The notes beneath the pieces are model-generated. The model saw only the letters and a program-made list of their open reading frames with translations. It was not told the DNA's origin and did no database searches. From positions 1 through 22,375 of the IMG/VR virus record IMGVR_UViG_3300047548_000731: 22,375 nucleotides of DNA, one strand, 5' to 3'. This document shows positions 1-7,316 of the stretch, one piece after another; the first letter of the stretch is position 1, and each line of letters starts with the position of its first letter. Both the position numbers and the translations under genes were made by a program. Source of the stretch: a virus.

Positions 1-1509
1 CTGTACATGGACGCCTACGAGTTCGCCCTTCCCCAGCGGCAGCTCTATGGCGTGTGGGAGGGGGCCAGCACCGGCAAGAACAAGATGACGCGGGTCTTCG
101 ACTCGACGGCCATCAACAGCACCCAGCGGTTCGCCAACCGCCTGCAGAGCGTGGTCTTCCCGCCGCAGCGCAAGTGGTGCCGCCTGGACGCGGGCAGCGA
201 CATCCCTGCCGAGCGCACCGGCCAGGCCAAGGCGGTGCTGGAGGTCTACAACGAGAAGATGTTCACCGTCCTGCGGCAGTCGAACTTCGACATCGCCATG
301 GGCGAGTTCCTGCTCGACCTGGCGGTGGGCACGGCCTGCATGATGGTGCAGCCGGGCGACGATGTGCAGCCGCTCAACTTCATCCCGGTGCCCCTCTTCC
401 TGGTCACCTACGAGGAGGGCGCGAACGGCCAGGTGGACAACGTCTACCGCAAGATCCGCATGAAGGCCGAGAGCATCCAGCGCCAGTGGCCGGACGCCAA
501 GATCGAGGGCCAGCTCGCCCGCCTGATCCAGGACAAGCCGACCGAGGATGTCGAGCTGCTCGAGGCCACGATCTTCGACGCCAAGCGGGGCGACTACTGC
601 TACCACGTTCTCTACACGCACGGCAAAGAGGAGCTGGTCTACCGCCGCCGCAAGTCCAGCCCCTGGGTGATCTCGCGCTACATGAAGGTGGCCGGTGAGA
701 TCTACGGGCGCGGGCCGCTGATGACCGCCCTGCCGGACATCAAGACCCTGAACAAGACCATCGAGCTGCTGCTCAAGAACGCCTCGCTGGCGGTCTCCGG
801 GGTCTACACGGCTGCCGATGACGGAGTGCTGAACCCGAACACCGTGAAGCTGGCCCCTGGCGCGATCATCCCCGTGGCGCGCAACGGCGGCCCGCAAGGC
901 CCGGCCCTGGCCGCCCTGCCCCGTTCCGGCGACTTCAACGTGAGCCAGCTGGTCATCAACGACCTTCGCTCCAACGTCAAGCGCATCCTGCTGGATGAGT
1001 CCCTGCCGCCGGACAACATGAGCGCCCGGTCGGCCACCGAGATCGTGGAGCGCATGAAGGAGCTGTCCCAGAACCTGGGCAGCGCCTTCGGTCGCCTCAT
1101 CAACGAAACCATGATCCCGCTGGTGGCCAAGATCCTCGAGGTCATGGATGAGCGCGGGCTGATTGATCTGCCCCTGCGCGTCAACGGCCTCGAGGTGCGC
1201 GTGGTGCCCGAGGCCCCGCTGGCGCAGGCCCAGGCTATGGATGAGGTGCAGGCCATCATGCAGTACGCCCAGATCATGCAGGGCTTCGGTGCCGACGGCG
1301 CGGTGGCCATCAAGACCGATGTGCTGCCCGACTACCTGGGCGACAAGCTGGGTGTGCCCGCTTCTGTCCGCAATACCCGCGAGGAGCGCGCTGTGCTGCT
1401 CGAGGAGGCCCAGAAGGCGCAGCGTGCCCAGATCATCGCCACCGGCATGGCCCAGCAGGCGCAGGCCCAGGCAGCGTCTGGCATGGCCCCTGAAGGGATG
1501 CCCGCATGA
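1..1509 (+). CDS. Portal (head-tail connector) protein, 5' end outside the window
   Basis: This is the podovirus portal of the T7 gp8 type, the dodecameric ring at the head vertex through which DNA is packaged and ejected and on which the tail is built. The start of the recognisable family is seen in EFALPQRQLY, IFDST-like VFDSTAINSTQRFANRL and FPPQRKWCRL (about residues 5-60 counted from the Met at base 7). The helical region GRGPLMTALPDIKTLNK lies near residue 234 and the SLPPDNMSARSATEI segment near residue 335. The tail is Gln/Ala-rich, as in other portals. The reading frame is open through base 1 (Leu-Tyr before the Met at 7), and relatives usually carry some 25-35 residues before this point, so the Met at 7 is probably internal and the gene is truncated by the window edge. 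The stop overlaps the next start by 4 bases (ATGA). The family assignment is from remembered motifs. Confidence 0.93.
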   Translation: MYMDAYEFALPQRQLYGVWEGASTGKNKMTRVFDSTAINSTQRFANRLQSVVFPPQRKWCRLDAGSDIPAERTGQAKAVLEVYNEKMFTVLRQSNFDIAMGEFLLDLAVGTACMMVQPGDDVQPLNFIPVPLFLVTYEEGANGQVDNVYRKIRMKAESIQRQWPDAKIEGQLARLIQDKPTEDVELLEATIFDAKRGDYCYHVLYTHGKEELVYRRRKSSPWVISRYMKVAGEIYGRGPLMTALPDIKTLNKTIELLLKNASLAVSGVYTAADDGVLNPNTVKLAPGAIIPVARNGGPQGPALAALPRSGDFNVSQLVINDLRSNVKRILLDESLPPDNMSARSATEIVERMKELSQNLGSAFGRLINETMIPLVAKILEVMDERGLIDLPLRVNGLEVRVVPEAPLAQAQAMDEVQAIMQYAQIMQGFGADGAVAIKTDVLPDYLGDKLGVPASVRNTREERAVLLEEAQKAQRAQIIATGMAQQAQAQAASGMAPEGMPA

Positions 1510-1769
1510 GCTGGGAAGAGCTGGAAGCCATCGGCCAGACGGATGACATCCGCGAGGTCAAGCAAAAGCGCGAAGACCTGATGCGGCTGTGCCTGCGGGT
1601 GCTGGGCACCGAGGACGGCCAGAAGCTGCTCGAGTGGCTGCGCGAGATGTATGTGGATGTGCCCGTTGCCGTGCCGGGCGCTGATCCCTCCCACGCCTTC
1701 TATGCCGAAGGGCAGAGGAACGTGGTGCGGGACTTGATAGCACGGGTTTCACAAGCAAGGAAGCTATGA
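1506..1769 (+). CDS. Bbp19-like small phage protein between portal and scaffold
   Basis: The protein has 87 residues, is mostly helical and charged, and has no membrane segment. The C-terminal part, with FYAEGQRNVVRDLIARV (about residues 63-80), matches my memory of the Bbp19 family, named after a Bordetella phage BPP-1 protein and typically found as a small gene beside podovirus portal genes. Its biochemical function is not established. The position between portal and scaffold suggests a head-assembly or minor virion role, which is inference. It overlaps the portal stop by 4 bases and its own TGA overlaps the scaffold ATG (ATGA), so it is very likely translated by coupling within one transcript. 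Confidence 0.75.
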   Translation: MSWEELEAIGQTDDIREVKQKREDLMRLCLRVLGTEDGQKLLEWLREMYVDVPVAVPGADPSHAFYAEGQRNVVRDLIARVSQARKL

Positions 1770-2542
1770 GCGACACCAACGACCAGCCCGGTGAAAGCAC
1801 CGGCCTACTGGACGCGGTCACCGTCGAAGACCCCTCCACCCCCGCCGAGCCTCAGAAGGCCGAGATCCCCCACAAGGCAGAGCCTGCAGCTGCAGCCCCA
1901 GCCGCAGCCCCTGGCGACGACAAGCCGCCGGAGTGGATGCCCGAGAACTTCCTCAAGGACGGCAAGCCCGACTACGAGGCGCTGGCCAAGAGCTGGCGCG
2001 ATCTGCGCGGCAAGATCAGCAAGGGTGCCCACAACGCCCCCGCCGACGGCAAGTACAACTTAAGTGCTTTCGGCGAGAAGGGCGAGGAGAACCCCATCGG
2101 CCAGACCCTGGCGGGCTGGGCCAAGGAGAACGGCATCAGCGCCGCCGCCTTCGAGGAGCTGACCGCCAAGATCAGCGCCCAGGCGCAGGAGATCATGGGC
2201 GCGGACATGGTCGACCCCAAGGCCGAGATGGCCAAGCTGGGGCCGAACGCCAACGCCGTGGTCAACGGCATGGTGGATTGGGCGCGCGGCCTGGTGAACA
2301 AAGGTGTCTGGGCGAAGGAGGACTTCGAGGAGTTCAAGATCATGGGCGGCACCGCCCGTGGCCTGCAGGCCCTGCTCAAGATCCGCGAGGCTTACGAGGG
2401 CCGGGTGCCCATCGAGTCGGTTCCTGTGGACGGCGCTCCTACCAAGGACGACCTGTACCAGATGGTGGCCGACCCCAAGTACAAGACCGACGCTGCCTAT
2501 CGGCAGAAGGTCGAGCGCCTGTTCGCGCAGACGCTGGGATAG
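1766..2542 (+). CDS. Capsid assembly (scaffolding) protein
   Basis: This 258-residue acidic protein probably guides procapsid assembly and then leaves the head. The N-terminal ~50 residues are low-complexity Pro/Ala/Glu. They are followed by the segment PPEWMPENFLKDGKPDYEALAKSW (about residues 52-75), which is characteristic of podovirus scaffolds, and then by a mostly helical body. The C-terminus (YRQKVERLFAQTLG) is basic-helical, as in scaffolds that contact the coat protein through their C-terminus. An AAGGAAG ribosome site lies just before the ATG. It sits between the portal and the major capsid gene, the standard scaffold position. Unusually, a strong hairpin terminator and a promoter-like sequence separate it from the capsid gene. 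Confidence 0.85.
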   Translation: MSDTNDQPGESTGLLDAVTVEDPSTPAEPQKAEIPHKAEPAAAAPAAAPGDDKPPEWMPENFLKDGKPDYEALAKSWRDLRGKISKGAHNAPADGKYNLSAFGEKGEENPIGQTLAGWAKENGISAAAFEELTAKISAQAQEIMGADMVDPKAEMAKLGPNANAVVNGMVDWARGLVNKGVWAKEDFEEFKIMGGTARGLQALLKIREAYEGRVPIESVPVDGAPTKDDLYQMVADPKYKTDAAYRQKVERLFAQTLG

Positions 2543-2580
2543 AGTCTCCAAGGTTGCGGCGATCTTGCCGTTGCCACCTC

Positions 2581-2610
2581 GCCCCGGCCTAACCCGCCGG
2601 GGCTTTTTTT
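2581..2610 (+). terminator. Rho-independent terminator after the scaffold gene
   Basis: A perfect 8-bp stem (GCCCCGGC at 2581-2588 with GCCGGGGC at 2596-2603) encloses a 7-base loop and is followed directly by seven T residues (2604-2610). This is the best intrinsic terminator in the window. It sits 38 bases after the scaffold stop and just before a promoter-like sequence, so it should cut the portal-scaffold transcript off from the capsid transcript, at least in part. Confidence 0.88.
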
Positions 2611-2632
2611 GTCCAAAGCCCCAAGGGGGGTA

Positions 2633-2659
2633 TTGACAAACACAAAATCCCTCTACAAT
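2633..2659 (+). promoter_or_regulatory. Sigma70-like promoter ahead of the major capsid gene
   Basis: A perfect -35 hexamer TTGACA (2633-2638) and a five-of-six -10 hexamer TACAAT (2654-2659) are separated by 15 bases, shorter than the usual 17. Local sequence is AT-rich compared with the rest of the window. Transcription would start near 2666, giving a leader of about 135 bases before the capsid ATG. The terminator lies immediately upstream. The placement parallels the strong promoter that T7 places before gene 10. The short spacer is the main reason for doubt. Confidence 0.6.
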
Positions 2660-2799
2660 CAAGGCCCAAGGCCCACCGCGCAAGCGACCCTGACCGTGGC
2701 GAGATGCCAACGAGTGGCTGCCGCAAGCAGCAAGCACAGGCCCGCATCAGCGGCTCACCGACGCGCCAAACCCTGTCCAACAACCGAATGAGGTAAATC
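2660..2799 (+). promoter_or_regulatory. Long untranslated leader of the capsid gene
   Basis: About 135-140 bases between the presumed start point and the capsid ATG hold no open frame that looks real. AAGGCCC occurs twice in tandem at the 5' end, and only short hairpins (4-bp stems) are visible. A ribosome site, GAGG at 2790-2793, lies 6 bases before the ATG. There is no tRNA or recognised riboswitch. The leader may stabilise the capsid message or support high translation, which is inference. Confidence 0.35.
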
Positions 2800-3654
2800 A
2801 TGAGCGTTTCTCTGTCGAACGCCTTCGTGACCCTGTTCGACGCTGAGGTCAAACAAGCCTACCAGGGCAAAGCAATGCTGGTGGGCGCTGTGCGTCAGCG
2901 TCGGGGCGTCGAAGGTGCCTCCGTTAAGTTCCCCAAGGTCGGCCGTGGCGTGGCAACTGCCCGCGTTACCCAGACCGATGTGACCCCGATGAACGTTGGT
3001 TTCTCCAACGTCACCTGCACCCTGTCTGACTGGAATGCCGCTGAGTACAGCGACATCTTCTCTCAGCAGAAGGTCAACTTCGATGAGCGTAGCGAGCTGG
3101 CCCAGGTGGTCGGTGCCGCGATTGGCCGCCGCCAGGATCAGCTGATCCTCGACGCGCTGAACGCTGCTTCCGGCACTGGCACCGTGGCGAACTCTATTGG
3201 TGGCGCGAACACCAACATGAACATCGCCAAGCTGCGCGAGGCTGCCAAGATCCTCAACGCCAAGAACGTCCCGGCTGAGGGCCGCAACATCATCATCCAC
3301 GCCAACTCCCTGGCCGCGATGCTCGAGCAGACCTCGGTCACCAGCTCGGACTTCAACACGGTCAAGGCGCTGGTGCAGGGCGAGATCAACCAGTTCCTGG
3401 GCTTCACGTTCCATGTGCTGGGCGACCGCTCCGAGGGTGGCCTGCCCATCGACGGCTCCAGCGACCGCACGCTGTACGCCTTCCACCGTGACGCCATCGG
3501 CTACGCCGAAGGCATCGCTCCTCGCACCGAGATCAACTACATCCCCGAGAAGACCAGCTGGCTTGTCAACGCCCTGTTCTCCGCTGGTGCTGTGGCGATC
3601 GACGCCGAGGGTATCGTCAAGATCACCGCCCGCGACACCGCGGCTGCGGCTTAA
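2800..3654 (+). CDS. Major capsid protein (HK97 fold)
   Basis: This 284-residue protein would form the icosahedral shell. The order of motifs fits the podovirus coat family that I remember as Phage_capsid_2: an N-terminal LFDAEVKQAYQGKAMLVGAV, the VKFPKVGRG strand (about residues 42-52), a central NFDERSELAQVVGAAIGRRQDQLILDAL helix (the HK97 spine helix, about residues 88-115), and a C-terminal strand region ending in AAAA. It is expressed behind its own promoter-like sequence and ends in tandem stops (TAA TAG). Codon choice differs from its neighbours, with more CGT, GGT and GCT codons, as expected of a very highly expressed gene. Length and position between scaffold and tail-tube genes support the call. 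Confidence 0.93.
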   Translation: MSVSLSNAFVTLFDAEVKQAYQGKAMLVGAVRQRRGVEGASVKFPKVGRGVATARVTQTDVTPMNVGFSNVTCTLSDWNAAEYSDIFSQQKVNFDERSELAQVVGAAIGRRQDQLILDALNAASGTGTVANSIGGANTNMNIAKLREAAKILNAKNVPAEGRNIIIHANSLAAMLEQTSVTSSDFNTVKALVQGEINQFLGFTFHVLGDRSEGGLPIDGSSDRTLYAFHRDAIGYAEGIAPRTEINYIPEKTSWLVNALFSAGAVAIDAEGIVKITARDTAAAA

Positions 3655-3669
3655 TAGGGGAGGCTGACA

Positions 3670-3948
3670 ATGGCTTACTCTGCTGACGGCTTTACCGCCT
3701 ACTCCGCGTCCAAGCGCGGCAACGCCCCGTCGATGTACGGCTACAAGACCGCCGACGCCATCGCGGATGTCAACACCAGTGGCTACTTCAACGCCCTGGC
3801 CAACACCCTGGAAGTGGGCGATGTCATCCACTGCGTGACCTCCACCGGCACTACCCCGGTGGTCACGCTGGTGTATGTCGTCTCCAACGCCTCCGGCGTG
3901 GTGGATGTGACGGACGGCACCACGCTGTCCAACACTGACAGCGACTGA
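3670..3948 (+). CDS. Small structural protein, probable capsid decoration or head-fibre protein
   Basis: The 92-residue protein is rich in Thr, Ser, Val and Gly, with a predicted all-beta character and no membrane segment or signal. The segment DVNTSGYFNALANTLEVGDVIHC (about residues 34-56) and the end VVDVTDGTTLSNTDSD resemble short beta-domain proteins encoded next to podovirus capsid genes, and are also found as parts of head fibres or tail proteins. It follows the capsid stop by 13 bases with a GGGGAGG ribosome site (3657-3663) and precedes a hairpin, so it shares the capsid transcript and is presumably made in large amount. A decoration role is inferred from position and size. No enzymatic motif is seen. 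Confidence 0.65.
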   Translation: MAYSADGFTAYSASKRGNAPSMYGYKTADAIADVNTSGYFNALANTLEVGDVIHCVTSTGTTPVVTLVYVVSNASGVVDVTDGTTLSNTDSD

Positions 3949-3965
3949 CGCAAGTCAGCGCAAGC

Positions 3966-3997
3966 GGGCCAGCCCCTGAGCAATCGGAGGCTGGCCC
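3966..3997 (+). terminator. Hairpin after the capsid/decoration genes, weak terminator or attenuator
   Basis: A perfect 9-bp stem (GGGCCAGCC at 3966-3974 with GGCTGGCCC at 3989-3997) encloses a 14-base loop, followed by TTCTC rather than a long T tract. A smaller perfect hairpin, CTGAC-GCAA-GTCAG (3945-3958, GCAA tetraloop), spans the decoration stop just before it. The poor T tract suggests partial termination or protection of the 3' end of the capsid message rather than a full stop. Confidence 0.6.
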
Positions 3998-4018
3998 TTC
4001 TCACATTAAGAGGTTCAC

Positions 4019-4633
4019 ATGGCTGCAGGCGATACCGGAATCACCATCTGCTCAGATGCTCTGCTGATGCTGGGCGCGAAGGCCATCTCTTCGTTCAACG
4101 ATGGCACCGACGAGTCCAGCGTCTGTGACCGTCTGTACCCCGACATTCGTGACTCCACGCTGATGATGTACCCGTGGAGTTTCAGCTTCAAGAAGATTCA
4201 ACTCGCCCGCCTGGTGACTGCGCCCGGCAGCGTCTGGAAGTACGCCTACCAGCTGCCTGGTGACCGCCTGGGCAACCCGCGCGCCGTGTACGACACCGCC
4301 GCCGTGGGCGGCACCCCGCGCAAGGATTGGGAGATCCAGGGCGATCAGCTCCTGACCAACCTCGAGGCGGCCTTCATTGACTACCAGTACAGCGTCGGCG
4401 AGTTCGCCATGCCGCAGTACTTCGTGCAGCTGCTGAAGTACCAGGTGGCCTGGCACATCGCCGAGCCGATCACCGAGCAGGCCGAGAAGGCTGGCTTCTG
4501 GCGGCGCATGGCGCTGGGTGAGCCGGGCGAGAACGGGCGCGGCGGCTACTTCCGGCAGGCCACGCAGATCGACGGCGCGAACAACGCGGTCAAGGTGATC
4601 GACGACTACACGCTCATCACGGCGAGGTACTGA
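4019..4633 (+). CDS. Tail tubular protein A (gp11-like adaptor)
   Basis: This 204-residue protein is the ring-forming adaptor that connects the portal to the tail nozzle in T7-like phages. The pattern fits: an N-terminal ICSDALLMLGAKAISSFND (about residues 11-29), the YPDIRDSTLMMYPWSFS motif (about 40-56), YAYQLPGDRLGNPRAVY (about 76-92), and a C-terminal helical part with WHIAEPIT. An AAGAGG ribosome site lies 7 bases before the ATG. The stop TGA overlaps the ATG of the nozzle gene by one base (TGATG), and adjacency of the two is the normal T7-like arrangement. Confidence 0.88.
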   Translation: MAAGDTGITICSDALLMLGAKAISSFNDGTDESSVCDRLYPDIRDSTLMMYPWSFSFKKIQLARLVTAPGSVWKYAYQLPGDRLGNPRAVYDTAAVGGTPRKDWEIQGDQLLTNLEAAFIDYQYSVGEFAMPQYFVQLLKYQVAWHIAEPITEQAEKAGFWRRMALGEPGENGRGGYFRQATQIDGANNAVKVIDDYTLITARY

Positions 4634-6627
4634 TGTCCCGATTCGTTGACATCCAGACCAACTTCAGCACGGGCGAACTCGACCCGCTGCTGCGCGCCCG
4701 CGTGGAGCTTGAGCAGTACAACAACGCGCTGGCCAAGGCCACCAACGTGCTGATCCAGCCCCAGGGCGGTCTGCGCCGTCGGCCTGGCACCAAGCACATC
4801 CTCGAGCTGCCCAACACCAGCACCGCGAGCGCAGGCAACGGCGTGCGCCTGGTGCCCTTCCAGTTCAGCGTGTCGGACAGCTATATGCTGTGCTTCACCC
4901 ACCAGCGGATGTACGTCATCAAGGCTGGTGTGGTGGTGGCCAACATCAACGCCTCCGGCAACAACTACCTGGCCATCAGCAGTCTCACCAGCGACATGGT
5001 GGACGATATGTGCTGGACGCAGTCGGCTGACACCCTGATCGTGGTGCATCCCGATCTGCAGCCGGTGCGGATTGTGCGCGGGGCCAATGATGCGAGCTGG
5101 ACGGCCAGCACCATCACCTTCGACAGCATCCCCAAGTACGCCTTCACGCTGACCGTGACCACGCCCTCGGTCGGTCACCTGACGCCCAGCGCGGTGTCTG
5201 GCAACGTCACCCTGACCGCGCAGAACAGCATCTTCACGGCGGCCAGCGTCAACCAGTACATCAACGCGGTGCCGCAGGGCCGCGCCCGCATCGTGGAGTA
5301 CATCAGCGGCACCACTGTCAAGGCTGTCACCGAGTACCCATTCTTCGACACCAGCAACATCGCCCAGGGCAACTGGGAGATTGAGTCTGGCTACGAGGAT
5401 GTCTGGAGCAGCGGCAAGGGCTGGCCCCGGTCGGTGTCCTTCCATGAGGGGCGGCTGTACTTCGGAGGCTCCAAGTCCCGGCCCTCGACCATCTGGGGCA
5501 GCAAGATCGGCCTGTTCTTCGACTTCGTGCCGACCGAGAGCCTGGACGATGATGCGGTGGAAGCCACTCTGGACACCAACGAGCTGAACGTCATCACCGA
5601 CATCATCAGCTCGCGGGACTTCCAGGTCTTCACCACGGGCGGCGAGTTCTTCGTGCCGCAGCGCGACAGCGACCCGATCACCCCGCTGACCTTCACGTTC
5701 AAGAACGTGAGCCGCAACGGCATCAAGCCGGGCACCCGAGTGCTGACGCTCGAGTCCGGGTCGGTGTACATCCAGCGCCAGGGCAAGAGCCTCAACGAGT
5801 TCATCTTCACCGACACGCAGGCGACCTACGTCACGCAGCGCATCTCGCTGCTGTCCGGCCATCTGCTGAAGACTCCGCAGCGCATCGCCATGCGCCGGGC
5901 GGCCAGCACCGACGAATCCGATCTGCTGATGCTGACCAACCAGGCCGACGGCTCCATGGCGGTCTACTCGCTGATGCGCTCGCAGCAGATAACCAGCCCC
6001 AGCGAGTTCATCACCGATGGCCAGTTCATTGATGTCGGCGTGGATGTGACGCAGATCTACTGTGTGACCAAGCGCCGCTTCAACAACGTGGACAGGTACT
6101 TCGTGGAACTGTTCAGCGACGACCTGTATACGGACTGCGCCTTCACGGGCGGCTCTGCGGGCGGCGTGGGTTCCGGCCTGCCGCACATCGGCAAGAGCCT
6201 GAACGTGATCTGCGACGGCGTGCCACAGAGCAACGAGACCGTGAGCGCGGGCGGTGCGATCACCTTCGACCGCGAGAGCGTGACCAGCTACGAAGTGGGC
6301 CTGCCGATCACGGTCTATGTGAAGACCATGCCGGTGGACATCCGGCTGCAGACCGGCAACCGGGTGGCCTTCAAGAAGCGCATCGTGGAGATCAATGCGG
6401 TGGTGAAAGACACCCAGCACATGATCCTGAACAACAACCCCATTGCCTTCCGCTTGTTCGACAACCCGCTGCTGGACTTGCCCGAGCCGACTTTCACCGG
6501 CATCAAGCGGGTCAACGGGGTGCTGGGCTACAGCCGCGAGCAGGCCATCGAGGTGTCGCAGAACCTGCCACTGAAGATGACGCTGCTGGGCCTTGACTAC
6601 CGCGTGGCGGTACACGCAGGAACCTGA
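4633..6627 (+). CDS. Tail tubular protein B (gp12-like nozzle)
   Basis: This 664-residue protein is probably the hexameric nozzle at the end of the short tail, to which fibres attach and through which DNA leaves. The N-terminus (FVDIQTNFSTGELDPLLRAR, then NALAKATNVLIQPQGGLRRRPGT, about residues 4-56) is a signature of this family. The middle part contains the WPRSVSFHEGRLYFGGSKSRPSTIWGS motif (near residues 265-290), seen in nozzle beta-propeller-like regions. There is no signal peptide or TM segment. It is coupled to the gp11-like gene by a 1-base overlap and is followed after 2 bases by the first internal virion gene. Length compares with about 790 in T7 gp12. Confidence 0.9.
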   Translation: MSRFVDIQTNFSTGELDPLLRARVELEQYNNALAKATNVLIQPQGGLRRRPGTKHILELPNTSTASAGNGVRLVPFQFSVSDSYMLCFTHQRMYVIKAGVVVANINASGNNYLAISSLTSDMVDDMCWTQSADTLIVVHPDLQPVRIVRGANDASWTASTITFDSIPKYAFTLTVTTPSVGHLTPSAVSGNVTLTAQNSIFTAASVNQYINAVPQGRARIVEYISGTTVKAVTEYPFFDTSNIAQGNWEIESGYEDVWSSGKGWPRSVSFHEGRLYFGGSKSRPSTIWGSKIGLFFDFVPTESLDDDAVEATLDTNELNVITDIISSRDFQVFTTGGEFFVPQRDSDPITPLTFTFKNVSRNGIKPGTRVLTLESGSVYIQRQGKSLNEFIFTDTQATYVTQRISLLSGHLLKTPQRIAMRRAASTDESDLLMLTNQADGSMAVYSLMRSQQITSPSEFITDGQFIDVGVDVTQIYCVTKRRFNNVDRYFVELFSDDLYTDCAFTGGSAGGVGSGLPHIGKSLNVICDGVPQSNETVSAGGAITFDRESVTSYEVGLPITVYVKTMPVDIRLQTGNRVAFKKRIVEINAVVKDTQHMILNNNPIAFRLFDNPLLDLPEPTFTGIKRVNGVLGYSREQAIEVSQNLPLKMTLLGLDYRVAVHAGT

Positions 6628-6629
6628 AC

Positions 6630-7316
6630 ATGGCAGCTACCCCCACCCCCACCCTTGGCCCGGCGCAGGCAGTCAGCGGGATGCTGGACGCCTATGCGGC
6701 GTCGGAGATGCAGCGCGCCCAGGCCATCCAGCAGCAGACCGCGTACCTGGTGCAGGCCCGCGACACCATGGCCATCGCCGAGGTGCGCGCCGACCTGGAC
6801 GAAACCTATGCGGCGGTGCAGTCCGGTCGGATGCTGCAGAAGGCCGAGACCGAGGCCCGCAACTGGCAGATCGCGGGCAACACGCTGCTGCGGAACATGA
6901 GGCAGACCAATGCCGCCATCCGCGCCCGTGCGGCTGCCAGCGGCGTGGTGGTGGGCGAAGGCTCCATCCAGCAGGTGGTCGACCAGAACGTGGCCGCTTC
7001 GATGCGCGATGTGGCCGTGGCCGACCTGAACGCGCTGACGGCTCGCGTGCTGGGCTTCCAGGATGTCAGCGCGCTGCTGGAGTCCACCGGCCTGCAGAAC
7101 ACGCTCAACCAGTTCCAGGCGCAGCGGCAGGCTGGCCAGTACAACCAGGCCGCGAGCAGCGCCCGGCAGACCGGCTCCATGCTGGCCAACTTCACGCTGG
7201 CGCGCGGGGTCAGCAACTTCGTCAAGACCGACCCGTTCGCGGGCATGGGTGCAAAGCCGGACAACACGCAATTGCCAACAGGCGATTTCGCACGCATGGA
7301 TAGGGGACAACGCTAA
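6630..7316 (+). CDS. Internal virion protein, gp14-like
   Basis: This 228-residue, Ala/Gln-rich, mainly helical protein sits directly after the nozzle gene, where T7-like phages encode gp14, a core protein ejected into the cell to form a pore in the outer membrane. Supporting features are the long helical segment with AVSGMLDAYAASEMQRAQAIQQQTAYL at the N-terminus and NWQIAGNTLLRNMRQTNAAIRARAAASGVVVGEGS (about residues 83-117), a pattern typical of gp14-like proteins. The C-terminal ~40 residues look unstructured. It starts 2 bases after the nozzle stop with GCAGGA as ribosome site, and its TAA overlaps the next ATG (TAATG). The identity rests mainly on position and helical pattern. Confidence 0.78.
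   Translation: MAATPTPTLGPAQAVSGMLDAYAASEMQRAQAIQQQTAYLVQARDTMAIAEVRADLDETYAAVQSGRMLQKAETEARNWQIAGNTLLRNMRQTNAAIRARAAASGVVVGEGSIQQVVDQNVAASMRDVAVADLNALTARVLGFQDVSALLESTGLQNTLNQFQAQRQAGQYNQAASSARQTGSMLANFTLARGVSNFVKTDPFAGMGAKPDNTQLPTGDFARMDRGQR

Noticed and set aside
2660-2799. A tRNA or riboswitch in the capsid leader
   Set aside because: No cloverleaf, T-arm GTTCGA-type sequence or long conserved stem could be found; only 4-bp hairpins.
2755-3831. Minus-strand 358-codon frame across the capsid gene
   Set aside because: It is the shadow of the strongly recognised capsid protein and would run across its promoter leader and ribosome site.
4606-6615. A 669-codon frame antisense to the nozzle gene, and a similar 622-codon frame at 7313-9181
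   Set aside because: Same compositional artefact; no ribosome site, no recognisable family, and fully overlapped by recognised virion genes.
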